The notes under the pieces: generated by a model
What the model saw: the letters and a program-made list of their open reading frames with translations, nothing else
Told to the model about the DNA's origin: nothing
The model's database searches: none
Shown here: one piece after another, positions 36,260-43,455 of the stretch
How positions within the stretch are numbered: position 1 is the stretch's first letter
How the letters are laid out: each line of letters starts with the position of its first letter
Position numbers and translations under genes: made by a program
Assembly (NCBI GenBank): GCA_019117125.1
Contig: DXAL01000030.1
Location: 1 to 64,000, forward strand
Origin: Candidatus Mediterraneibacter merdipullorum
GTDB taxonomy: Bacteria; Bacillota; Clostridia; Lachnospirales; Lachnospiraceae
Length of the DNA: 64,000 bases
Direction: 5' to 3'

Positions 36260-36625
36260 TTATCCACGCCACCCCCGGGACATCTCCCTGTCCCTGTGGC
36301 AGCAGTGTTCCTCGCCTTCACACTCCGGGCGCACCGCCGGACATACACAGACGTCCCCTCCGCCGATATGCAGGTTTCTCCCGTTTATCAGCATATCCGC
36401 CATCTTCCGGCGCGCCTCGTCATAAATCCGCGTTACGGTCGGACGCGAGATGCCCATCCGCCGGGCGCACTGCTCCTGAGTCATCTGCCTGTAGTCCAGC
36501 AGACGGATTACTTCATATTCGTCATAAGTAAGCTCCACAGTCCCGTCCGCCTGCCCGCCTTCCGGGGAAAATCCCGTGATGCGCGGAAGCGAACAGATGC
36601 AGCGCTGTTTCGGTGGCCGCGCCAT
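36260..36625 (-). CDS. DUF134 (UPF0251) DNA-binding protein
   Basis: This 121-residue protein begins MARPPKQRCICSLP and has a sigma-70-region-4-like helix-turn-helix (MTQEQCARRMGISRPTVTRIYDEARRKMADML), the DUF134 signature. It has several cysteines, including CVCPAV and EEHCC, which might bind metal or a cluster. DUF134 genes are often next to redox or iron-sulfur genes; here it leads a two-gene operon with the reductase fusion. A good promoter containing a palindrome precedes it, suggesting autoregulation. Confidence 0.88.
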   Translation of the reverse strand: MARPPKQRCICSLPRITGFSPEGGQADGTVELTYDEYEVIRLLDYRQMTQEQCARRMGISRPTVTRIYDEARRKMADMLINGRNLHIGGGDVCVCPAVRPECEGEEHCCHRDREMSRGWRG

Positions 36626-36667
36626 GAGTATCTCCTCCTCTCTGCATCAAATATGACTCTGAAAACC

Positions 36668-36695
36668 AGTATACACGATTATGAACATATGTCAA
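36668..36695 (-). promoter_or_regulatory. Promoter of DUF134-reductase operon
   Basis: Consensus TTGACA (36690-36695) and TATACT (36668-36673) are 16 bases apart on the minus strand. The palindrome ACATATGT overlaps the -35 box and spacer and is a candidate operator for the DUF134 protein. Bases 36700-36833 upstream show no gene. Confidence 0.7.
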
Positions 36696-36833
36696 TAATT
36701 GTGGGGCAGATATAAAGACTTTTGCAAGTGTCATATCAAACCGGACTGGTTTCTCGTTTATCTGATTGAAAACGACATCCCGCCACTAACTCTTGTTGAC
36801 ACCGAAACACATTCTGACGTTTTTAACCTTTAA

Positions 36834-36876
36834 AGAAAAAAGCCCTTCAACACCGGACATCCGGTATTGAAAGGCT
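36834..36876 (-). terminator. Terminator of rpsF-ssb-rpsR
   Basis: A 16-pair stem (AGCCTTTCAATACCGG with its partner, two G-U pairs) around a four-base loop, followed by TTTTTTC on the minus strand. Confidence 0.9.
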
Positions 36877-36908
36877 CTTCTTCATTCACTCATATCTGAC
36901 TGAATCAA

Positions 36909-37175
36909 TTAGTCCTGCACGTACGGCATCAGAGCAATGTGTCTTGCTCTCTTGATTGCTACTGTGAGCGCTCTCTGATGCTTTGCACAGTTTCCTGTGA
37001 TTCTTCTCGGAAGGATTTTGCCTCTCTCAGAGATATATTTTCTGAGCTTTGCTACATCCTTGTAATCGATCTCGTTATTCTCTTTTCCACAGAACACGCA
37101 GACTTTCTTTCTTCTGCGAGCCGGTCCTCTTCTCTTGAAACCGCCTTCCGGTCTGCTTCCCTTTTCGTAAGCCAT
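36909..37175 (-). CDS. rpsR: 30S ribosomal protein S18
   Basis: This 88-residue basic protein has the S18 core ([38 protein letters not shown]) and an N-terminal CVFC pair, a zinc-ribbon-like remnant seen in some S18 proteins. It is the last gene of the conserved rpsF-ssb-rpsR operon. Confidence 0.98.
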   Translation of the reverse strand: MAYEKGSRPEGGFKRRGPARRRKKVCVFCGKENNEIDYKDVAKLRKYISERGKILPRRITGNCAKHQRALTVAIKRARHIALMPYVQD

Positions 37176-37189
37176 GATGGATCTCCTTT

Positions 37190-37633
37190 CTAATTAAACG
37201 GTAATTCCTCATCAATGCCGTCCGGGATATTCATGAATCCGTCGCCTGCCGGTGCGCTGGGCGCCGGCGCCGGTGCAGCCTGCTGGTAGGAGGACCTGTT
37301 TGCCTCGCTCTCAGCCCTGCTCTCTGCGAATTCCTGGTCTTCCACGATCACTTCCGTTGTGTATACTTTCACACCGTCTTTGTTCGTGTAGCTTCCGGTC
37401 TGGATACGACCGGAGATGGATACTCGCATGCCCTGACGGAAATATTTCTCTGCGAACTCAGCGGAACGTCCGAAGACAACGCACGGAATAAAGTCCGCCG
37501 TCGGCTCTCCGTCTCTCTTGAACCTGCGGTCTACCGCAACTGTATATCTTGCAACCGCTGTCGCATTATCACCCTGTGAATATCTGACTTCCGGGTCTCT
37601 TGTTAACCGTCCTACCAATACTACCTTATTCAT
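37190..37633 (-). CDS. ssb: Single-stranded DNA-binding protein
   Basis: This 147-residue protein has the OB fold ([40 protein letters not shown]), a Pro/Ala/Gln-rich flexible linker and the acidic tip EELPF that recruits repair and replication proteins; one Asn follows the usual terminal Phe. It lies between rpsF and rpsR. Confidence 0.97.
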   Translation of the reverse strand: MNKVVLVGRLTRDPEVRYSQGDNATAVARYTVAVDRRFKRDGEPTADFIPCVVFGRSAEFAEKYFRQGMRVSISGRIQTGSYTNKDGVKVYTTEVIVEDQEFAESRAESEANRSSYQQAAPAPAPSAPAGDGFMNIPDGIDEELPFN

Positions 37634-37649
37634 AGATACCTCTTTCCGC

Positions 37650-37937
37650 TTATGCTTCCTGTTTCACGCATAAATACCTGAGCACGTTGTCCATAATGCG
37701 GATACGCTGTTCCACTTCGCCCGGAACCGTAGTCTCAGCCTCGAAGTGTACGAAGTAGTAATATCCTTCTGTCATCTTCTGGATTTCGTAAGCGAATCTT
37801 CTCTTGCCCCACTCGTCCACGTCTGTTACGTTGCCGCCGAAACGTGTGATAAGAGCTTTTACTTTCTCGATTACGTCTGCTCTTGCTTCGTCTTCGAGTT
37901 TTGCGCTCACAACAACAGCTAATTCATACTTATTCAT
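37650..37937 (-). CDS. rpsF: 30S ribosomal protein S6
   Basis: This 95-residue protein (MNKYELAVVVSAKLEDEARA..., GKRRFAYEIQKMTEGYYYFVHF) is a typical S6, which binds rRNA with S18. It is the first gene of the operon and is preceded by a leader of about 95 bases. Leaders here often bind the S6-S18 complex for autoregulation; a GCAAG...CTTGC hairpin is visible, but I cannot confirm the motif. Confidence 0.97.
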   Translation of the reverse strand: MNKYELAVVVSAKLEDEARADVIEKVKALITRFGGNVTDVDEWGKRRFAYEIQKMTEGYYYFVHFEAETTVPGEVEQRIRIMDNVLRYLCVKQEA

Positions 37938-38037
37938 GGTCCTGCACCTCCTTATGGTCTCTGGCCCCCGTCCTTACGCGGGAGCAAGGAATTATGAAAC
38001 TTGCCGGATGGATACCGACAGTATGTCACGGTTAATT

Positions 38038-38066
38038 ATGATACCATACTCTTTCCGCTAATTCAA
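38038..38066 (-). promoter_or_regulatory. Promoter of rpsF-ssb-rpsR
   Basis: TTGAAT (38061-38066) and TATCAT (38038-38043) with a 17-base spacer on the minus strand. The -35 box overlaps the stop codon of the upstream permease gene. Confidence 0.65.
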
Positions 38067-40921
38067 GTACTTTTTTCCCGATGCAAAAAGCGTGCCACTG
38101 CCTCATTTATCACAATGAGTCCGCCGAGCAGAAGCAGTGTTTCTGCCACAGGCCAGCGAAATGTGAAATAAGAGAGCTTCTGTTCCATATAATACCGGAC
38201 CGGCAGAAGCGCGGCCATCCCCACAGTCAGCAGGAGTCCGGCAGTGAACAGGCAGTAATATCCGCCTTCCGCCGCAATCAGCTTTCTTTTCTGTTTCCGC
38301 GTCATGCCGATGCTCTCCATAGTCTCCAGCTCCTTCTTCCTGGCAAGGATGCCTGTACCCATGATATTGAAATAATTGGTAAAGCCTGCCAGCAGGAGTA
38401 CGGCGCTGATGCTTCCCAGTATCATCCGGCTGCCCCGGATATAGGAAGCCGCCTGACTTAGCAGTTCGGATTTGCTGATGCAGAAGATGCCTGCTTCCCC
38501 GTTTCCGTCCTCGTCAAAGGATGCTTCCGTCATCCGGCTCCGCTCCTGATTTTCTTCCGAAATGATTCTCTGGACCGCTGCATTTACCGCCGGTTCTTTT
38601 TCCTGGTCAGCGGTCAGCTCCATATACAGTGTTTTCTTTTCGGTCGGTATGCCCTCAAATCCTTTTTCACTTATCAGGAAATACAGGCTCCCTTCCCATC
38701 CGTGCCACGTCTGCCGGATATCCGGGAAATCATCCATCCGGTTGTCCAGATAGCCGCACAGGGTAAAATCTTCCGACTGCTTCATCGAAAAGTCTCCCTT
38801 TTCCTCCTGTTCCGTCCGTTCCTTTGCTGTCATGCGGTTCCTCCGGACGAGGTCTTCTTTCGACAGCATCGTCTTAAAGTACAGCGGCGCTCCCACACTT
38901 TCCTGTGCCAGCTTTTCCTGCGCAGGGGATAATGTGTGGTCGTGAAGGACCAGGACTCCCGTGCCGTTCTCCAGAGCGTCCATATCCACCGCGAGATTTT
39001 TTTCAGCCACATATTTTTTCAGAGCTTCCATCTCATCTTCTTTCAGAATCTGCACCACATCCGGCGACCATGACTCGACCATTTCATGCCCCTCTTCATC
39101 CGCCGCGTCCTCATGAGAAAAAACCGTTTCCAACGGCCGGAGCCCTTTTTTAGAAATCACGGTATAAAGATAGGCGCCTTCCATAATATACGACGCATCC
39201 GGCTCCACCCCGTCCAGATTTATCAGCTCATTCCTGGCATCTGGGGATATCGGCGAGAACTCATCATACTCATTATCGTACAGAAGTTCAAAGCAGCCCC
39301 CTTCTGTCAGCATCGGGTCCTGACCGGCGTCCCGCGTCCTGTATTCTTCCCCGTACCCCTTTTCCCGTCCATAATCGCTGAACTGCCCGGCAATCAGAAA
39401 GTCCGGACACTGCTCTATCACATGGGCATAATCGCTCCCGGAAGTAATCACGACCGCCCAGAGAAATGTTTCCAGACCGAGGAAAAGGGAAAGGACTGTC
39501 AGGATAAACCGCTTCCCGCTGCCGGCAATCGTTCTCCCTGCCAGATAGCGTATTTCCCCCGCCGGGCTCCGTTTCTTTTTTCGGAAGGCACGGTCTTTTT
39601 CCCGGCGGCGCCCTGTCCTGTCTGAAACAGATGCCGCCGTGTAGCCGGTACTCTCCGCGCAGGACATCCTCACTGTCCTCCTGATGACCCCGGCGGATGA
39701 CGCAAGGATGATGCCGTCCGTAAAGAAGATTGCCAGAAGAAGGAGTCCGGGGCGGAACATATGCAGTCCTTCCGCGCCCCCTGTCTCTGCCAGATATCCG
39801 CTGCCCAGAACAGCGGGAATGACCCCGGCCAGCAGGACAGCGGACAGTACCGCTCCTGCCGCCGTCCCGGGAAGAAGGATGCGCCAAAGCTGGCGGTAAT
39901 AGATTTTGGAAAGCTGTTTCTGTGTCGCACCGATTGTATACAGAAGTCCCAGCTGCCGGATATCTCCCGCCATGGAAATCTGCAGTACATTATGACACAG
40001 GAAGAACATGCCGCACAGAACGAGGACTGTTCCGAGAGCTGCCATCCCGTAGCCTCCCATCATGCCGGACACGGCACGATGCGCCGCCGTGTCGCTCACC
40101 GTGATTTTCTGTCCCTGGTCTTTCATGCTCAGGTCTTCATACAGACGTGTTTCCGTCTCCTGCCAGTCCAGACGGTCTTCCTGCCGGAAGATGAGGTCTG
40201 CCTCTTCATCGGGACAGAGCCCCCAGTCACTCAGTTTTTCCTCCGAAATATACCCCGGTGCATCCTCCCCGCTGTGCCCGGTAAACCATCCGCTCAGGAT
40301 GAAGGTTTCTTCCGCGCTCTGAAAAAGGCTGTAATATACCCGCAGAGGGATTTCCATCCCCTCCTCAGGTTCCGTAATCCCCAGCGTTTTCAGCGCACGC
40401 ACGGACAGCATGATTTCCTGCCCCTGCTCAGGACAGGTCCCGTGAACCTCGGTATAAGCCGGGCGGAGGAACTGTTCCCAGGCATCCCTGTCCGCCCACT
40501 GAATCGAGCATACCGTATCCCCATCCGTTCCGTTTCCACCCCCGTAACTTTCGCTCCCGGCTCCGAAATTTCCGCTCCCGGCTCCGCAGCTTCCGCTCTT
40601 GTCCGTGCGCTCTGCCGGTCCCACGGTCACGCATCTCCCCGTCTGCCTGATATAACCTGCCGATTGCAGGGCGGCATACTGGGACGCCGTCCCGCGTTCC
40701 ACCACTCCGGACGCCGCCGTCCCGGTGGTCCGGATGGCATTCAGCTCTTCTGCACGCATCTTCCCCCGCGTAATGCCAGACACCATTGTCAGGGCAGCAA
40801 TGCACAACATCACGGTCGCAAGAAGGATGCGGTTCCTCCCTCTGGCTGTCCCGGCATACCGGACAGAAAGAAGACGGATCGCATCCCTGGTATCATTCGG
40901 GGTAAAGTCTCTTCTGCGCAT
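38063..40921 (-). CDS. FtsX-like ABC transporter permease (module 1)
   Basis: This 952-residue membrane protein has an N-terminal span (ILLATVMLCIAALTMVSG), an extracellular domain, FtsX-type spans (MAALGTVLVLCGMFFLC, LLPGTAAGAVLSAVLLAGVIPAV), a second large extracellular region and a final FtsX-type block (IRGSRMILGSISAVLLLAGF, LLLLGGLIVINEAVARF). It works with the ATPase three bases upstream. The two large loops differ from the smaller classical BceB. Near residues 115-135 is a Gly/Ser/Asn-rich tandem repeat. It is the last gene of a regulator-kinase-ATPase-permease module; likely substrates are peptides or other membrane-active compounds. Confidence 0.87.
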   Translation of the reverse strand: MRRRDFTPNDTRDAIRLLSVRYAGTARGRNRILLATVMLCIAALTMVSGITRGKMRAEELNAIRTTGTAASGVVERGTASQYAALQSAGYIRQTGRCVTVGPAERTDKSGSCGAGSGNFGAGSESYGGGNGTDGDTVCSIQWADRDAWEQFLRPAYTEVHGTCPEQGQEIMLSVRALKTLGITEPEEGMEIPLRVYYSLFQSAEETFILSGWFTGHSGEDAPGYISEEKLSDWGLCPDEEADLIFRQEDRLDWQETETRLYEDLSMKDQGQKITVSDTAAHRAVSGMMGGYGMAALGTVLVLCGMFFLCHNVLQISMAGDIRQLGLLYTIGATQKQLSKIYYRQLWRILLPGTAAGAVLSAVLLAGVIPAVLGSGYLAETGGAEGLHMFRPGLLLLAIFFTDGIILASSAGVIRRTVRMSCAESTGYTAASVSDRTGRRREKDRAFRKKKRSPAGEIRYLAGRTIAGSGKRFILTVLSLFLGLETFLWAVVITSGSDYAHVIEQCPDFLIAGQFSDYGREKGYGEEYRTRDAGQDPMLTEGGCFELLYDNEYDEFSPISPDARNELINLDGVEPDASYIMEGAYLYTVISKKGLRPLETVFSHEDAADEEGHEMVESWSPDVVQILKEDEMEALKKYVAEKNLAVDMDALENGTGVLVLHDHTLSPAQEKLAQESVGAPLYFKTMLSKEDLVRRNRMTAKERTEQEEKGDFSMKQSEDFTLCGYLDNRMDDFPDIRQTWHGWEGSLYFLISEKGFEGIPTEKKTLYMELTADQEKEPAVNAAVQRIISEENQERSRMTEASFDEDGNGEAGIFCISKSELLSQAASYIRGSRMILGSISAVLLLAGFTNYFNIMGTGILARKKELETMESIGMTRKQKRKLIAAEGGYYCLFTAGLLLTVGMAALLPVRYYMEQKLSYFTFRWPVAETLLLLGGLIVINEAVARFLHREKST

Positions 40922-40924
40922 AGG

Positions 40925-41617
40925 CTACCCCTCCTGTCCCAAATCTCTGCCGGCACTGCAGATACGCCCGTCCGAAATACGGATGATGCGGTCCGCCATC
41001 TGGGCGACCGCCTCCTGATGGGTGACCGCGATCACCGTCTGATGAAACCGGGATGCGCAGGATTTCAGAAGTCCGGTCACTTCCATGCCTGTAACCGAAT
41101 CCAGACTGCCGGTAAATTCATCCGCCAGCAGGACGGCCGGTCCCGGCAGCATGGCTCTCGCGATTGCCGTTCTCTGCTGCTGTCCTCCGGAGAGCGTGCC
41201 CGGGAGCCTGTCCAGCTTATCAAAGAGCCCCAGGTGATGTGTGATTTCTTCAAACAGGCTTTCATCTACGCCCCGTCCATCCAGCCGGAGCGGCAGGACG
41301 ATATTTTCATAAACAGAAAGGGACGGAATCAGATTATACTGCTGAAAGACAAATCCGATATTCCGCCTGCGAAATACCGTGCGTTCCTCCCGGTCCATGT
41401 CCTTCAGACTGCTCCCCCTGATCCAGACCCCGCCGGAATCAGGCACATCCAGACCGCCCAGCATATTCAAAAGCGTAGTCTTTCCGCTGCCTGATGTTCC
41501 GACTACCGCAAGGAATTCTCCTTCCTCTGCCGTCAGCGAGACACCGTCCAGCGCACGGACTTCATACGTATCCGCGCTGTAATATTTCTTCAGATTTACT
41601 GCAGTCACCATATCCAT
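40925..41617 (-). CDS. ABC transporter ATP-binding protein (module 1)
   Basis: This 230-residue MacB/LolD-type ATPase has Walker A GTSGSGKTTLL, Q-loop FQQYNLIP, signature LSGGQQQR and Walker B AVLLADEFTGSLD (Glu in place, as usual). It pairs with the 952-residue permease. A promoter-like TTGTCA, 18 bases, TGTATA lies in the 92-base gap after the kinase gene, so the transporter may be induced separately by the regulator. Confidence 0.93.
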   Translation of the reverse strand: MDMVTAVNLKKYYSADTYEVRALDGVSLTAEEGEFLAVVGTSGSGKTTLLNMLGGLDVPDSGGVWIRGSSLKDMDREERTVFRRRNIGFVFQQYNLIPSLSVYENIVLPLRLDGRGVDESLFEEITHHLGLFDKLDRLPGTLSGGQQQRTAIARAMLPGPAVLLADEFTGSLDSVTGMEVTGLLKSCASRFHQTVIAVTHQEAVAQMADRIIRISDGRICSAGRDLGQEG

Positions 41618-41709
41618 AGCCGTTCTCCTGTCCGTGTTTTTCCCCAGTATATACAGTAAATCTTACAAAGTAGTGACAACATGGTCCCAAACAGCAGCGA
41701 CCGGGTCAG

Positions 41710-42684
41710 TCATACAGGCAGATGAACTTCCACGAGAAGTCCGGGTTCCATTCGTTTTGCCGTCACAAAGCCGCCGTGGAGACAGAGAATCTCTCTCGCC
41801 AGGTAAAGCCCAATCCCGAAGCCTTCCTGGACACTCACCCGCCTGCCGCGGTAAAACCTCCGGAAAATCTGATTTTCTTCGCCTTCCTCTATGCCGATGC
41901 CGTAATCCCGCACCTGGAACTTCAGATACATTTCATTCTGCTCCAGCGTCACGTCGACTCTGCCGCCCGGTTCACTGTATTTTACCGCATTGTCAAGGAT
42001 ATTGAAGAGGGCTTCCCCCAGCCAGTTCGTATCATGCGGGCAGACTGCCTGCTCCGGCAGACGGATATGGAACCGGATATCTTTTTCTTCCGCCCGGTTC
42101 TGTATCTGACCGAAGGTGTTCCAGACCGTTTTCAGAAGATTCTTTTCCTCTTTTCGTATCTGGATGATATGTTGTTCCAGGCGGGCCATCTTCACGAAGC
42201 TCTCCACAAGGAAATGCAGCTTCTTCTCGCTTGCTTCCAGCGCCTCCATATCCTGCTGCCATTCCCGGCTGCGCTGTCCGCCGTCTTCCTGTTCGCCGCC
42301 GCGCTGTCCGCTGTCTTTTCCTGTCTCTGCATGTTCCGCCCTGTCCCTTAAAAGGCAGGTATAACTTTCGATATTCGCCAGCGGCGTCCTCATCTGGTGC
42401 GCAATCTCCGCAATCAGCTTCTGAATCTCATCCCTGCTTTTTTCCGCCTCTTTTCTCCTGCCGTCCAGCATCTCCTGGATGCGGACAAGCTGATTTTCAA
42501 GCCGCGCCAGCAGAAATTCATCGCCCGGAGCCGACACGCAGAGTTTCCGGTCCGCCAGGACATCTTCCATCATGGATGCCGCTTTCCCCAGTTCTTCCAT
42601 ACGGAGTTTTCTCTGCCGGATATACAGGATGCTCCCGCCTGCGATGAGTCCGAGCAAAAATGCGGTCAATACTGCTATGTACAT
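41710..42684 (-). CDS. Sensor histidine kinase (module 1)
   Basis: This 324-residue kinase has one N-terminal span (AVLTAFLLGLIAGGSILY), no extracellular sensor, H-box IAEIAHQMRTPLANI, N box NILDNAVKYSE and G boxes DYGIGIE and GFGIGLYLA. A kinase lacking its own sensor fits systems where the transporter senses the drug. Between the two dimerisation helices is a Gly/Gln/Glu-rich insertion of about 25 residues (KDSGQRGGEQEDGGQRS). I start at ATG 42684, four bases after the regulator's stop. Confidence 0.9.
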   Translation of the reverse strand: MYIAVLTAFLLGLIAGGSILYIRQRKLRMEELGKAASMMEDVLADRKLCVSAPGDEFLLARLENQLVRIQEMLDGRRKEAEKSRDEIQKLIAEIAHQMRTPLANIESYTCLLRDRAEHAETGKDSGQRGGEQEDGGQRSREWQQDMEALEASEKKLHFLVESFVKMARLEQHIIQIRKEEKNLLKTVWNTFGQIQNRAEEKDIRFHIRLPEQAVCPHDTNWLGEALFNILDNAVKYSEPGGRVDVTLEQNEMYLKFQVRDYGIGIEEGEENQIFRRFYRGRRVSVQEGFGIGLYLAREILCLHGGFVTAKRMEPGLLVEVHLPV

Positions 42685-42688
42685 TTTC

Positions 42689-43342
42689 CTATTCTCCCAT
42701 GCGGTAGCCCATGCCGAATACATTCCTGATATGCGACTGTTCCCCGCCCAGTTTTTTCTTCAGCCGGCTGAGGGTGACGCTTACCGTATTTTCTTCGATA
42801 AACGCCCCGTCAATCCCCCAGACCCGGTCCAGGATATTCTCTTTTGTCAGCACCTGCCCCTGATTTTCCATGAAAAGCTCCAGCAGCTGATATTCTTTCG
42901 CTGTCAGGATCATCTCTTCCGCTCCGGAAAACACCTGTTTTTTCTCCGGATACATCGTGATGTCTCCACAGGTAAGCACGCGCCCTTCCGTCTTTCTCCT
43001 GAGCACCCGCTCGATACGTTTCAGCAATACTTTCATCGAAAACGGTTTGACAACATAATCATCGGCTCCCGAATCAAACGCCTGCAGCATATCCCGTTCA
43101 TCATCTCTCGCCGTCAGAAAGACTGCCGGCACGTTCCGCACAGCGGACAGCCGCCGGTACACCTCGAGTCCATTCCCATCCGGAAGACCGATATCGATGA
43201 GCCACAGGTCCGGTCGGTCCGGAGGCGAAGCAAGCGCTTCCTCTCCGGAATGCGCACAGACTGTGTCATACCCGTTGTCCGTCAGGAATTGGTCCAGCGC
43301 CTGATTTAAGAGGCGGTCGTCTTCCAGAATGCCTATCGTCAT
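42689..43342 (-). CDS. OmpR-family response regulator (module 1)
   Basis: This 217-residue regulator has the receiver (EDDRLL; Asp in LWLIDIGLPDG; FLTARDD; VKPFS) and a winged helix (NILDRVWGIDGAFIEENTVSVTLSRLKKKLG), the VraR/BceR-like length. GAGGG lies ten bases before the ATG. It starts the first of two tandem modules and likely activates the downstream transporter genes. Confidence 0.92.
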   Translation of the reverse strand: MTIGILEDDRLLNQALDQFLTDNGYDTVCAHSGEEALASPPDRPDLWLIDIGLPDGNGLEVYRRLSAVRNVPAVFLTARDDERDMLQAFDSGADDYVVKPFSMKVLLKRIERVLRRKTEGRVLTCGDITMYPEKKQVFSGAEEMILTAKEYQLLELFMENQGQVLTKENILDRVWGIDGAFIEENTVSVTLSRLKKKLGGEQSHIRNVFGMGYRMGE

Positions 43343-43455
43343 ATTGACAGTTCCCTCGCTTTATCTGTGTATTCTCTGTAGAAGAGTTTCAGTTGCTTCC
43401 GAGTTTATTATAGCAGACAATCTCCGTTTGCCAAATATCTCTTTGGTTTTGTTGT

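Noticed and set aside
36160..36348. Longer N-terminus for the reductase fusion
   Set aside because: It would encode the tandem repeat and overlap the DUF134 gene; MKVLIIGGVAAG at 36159 is the normal start of this enzyme family.
37938..38037. Definite S6-S18 autoregulatory leader
   Set aside because: A hairpin is visible, but I cannot match the known motif reliably, so it is only mentioned under rpsF.
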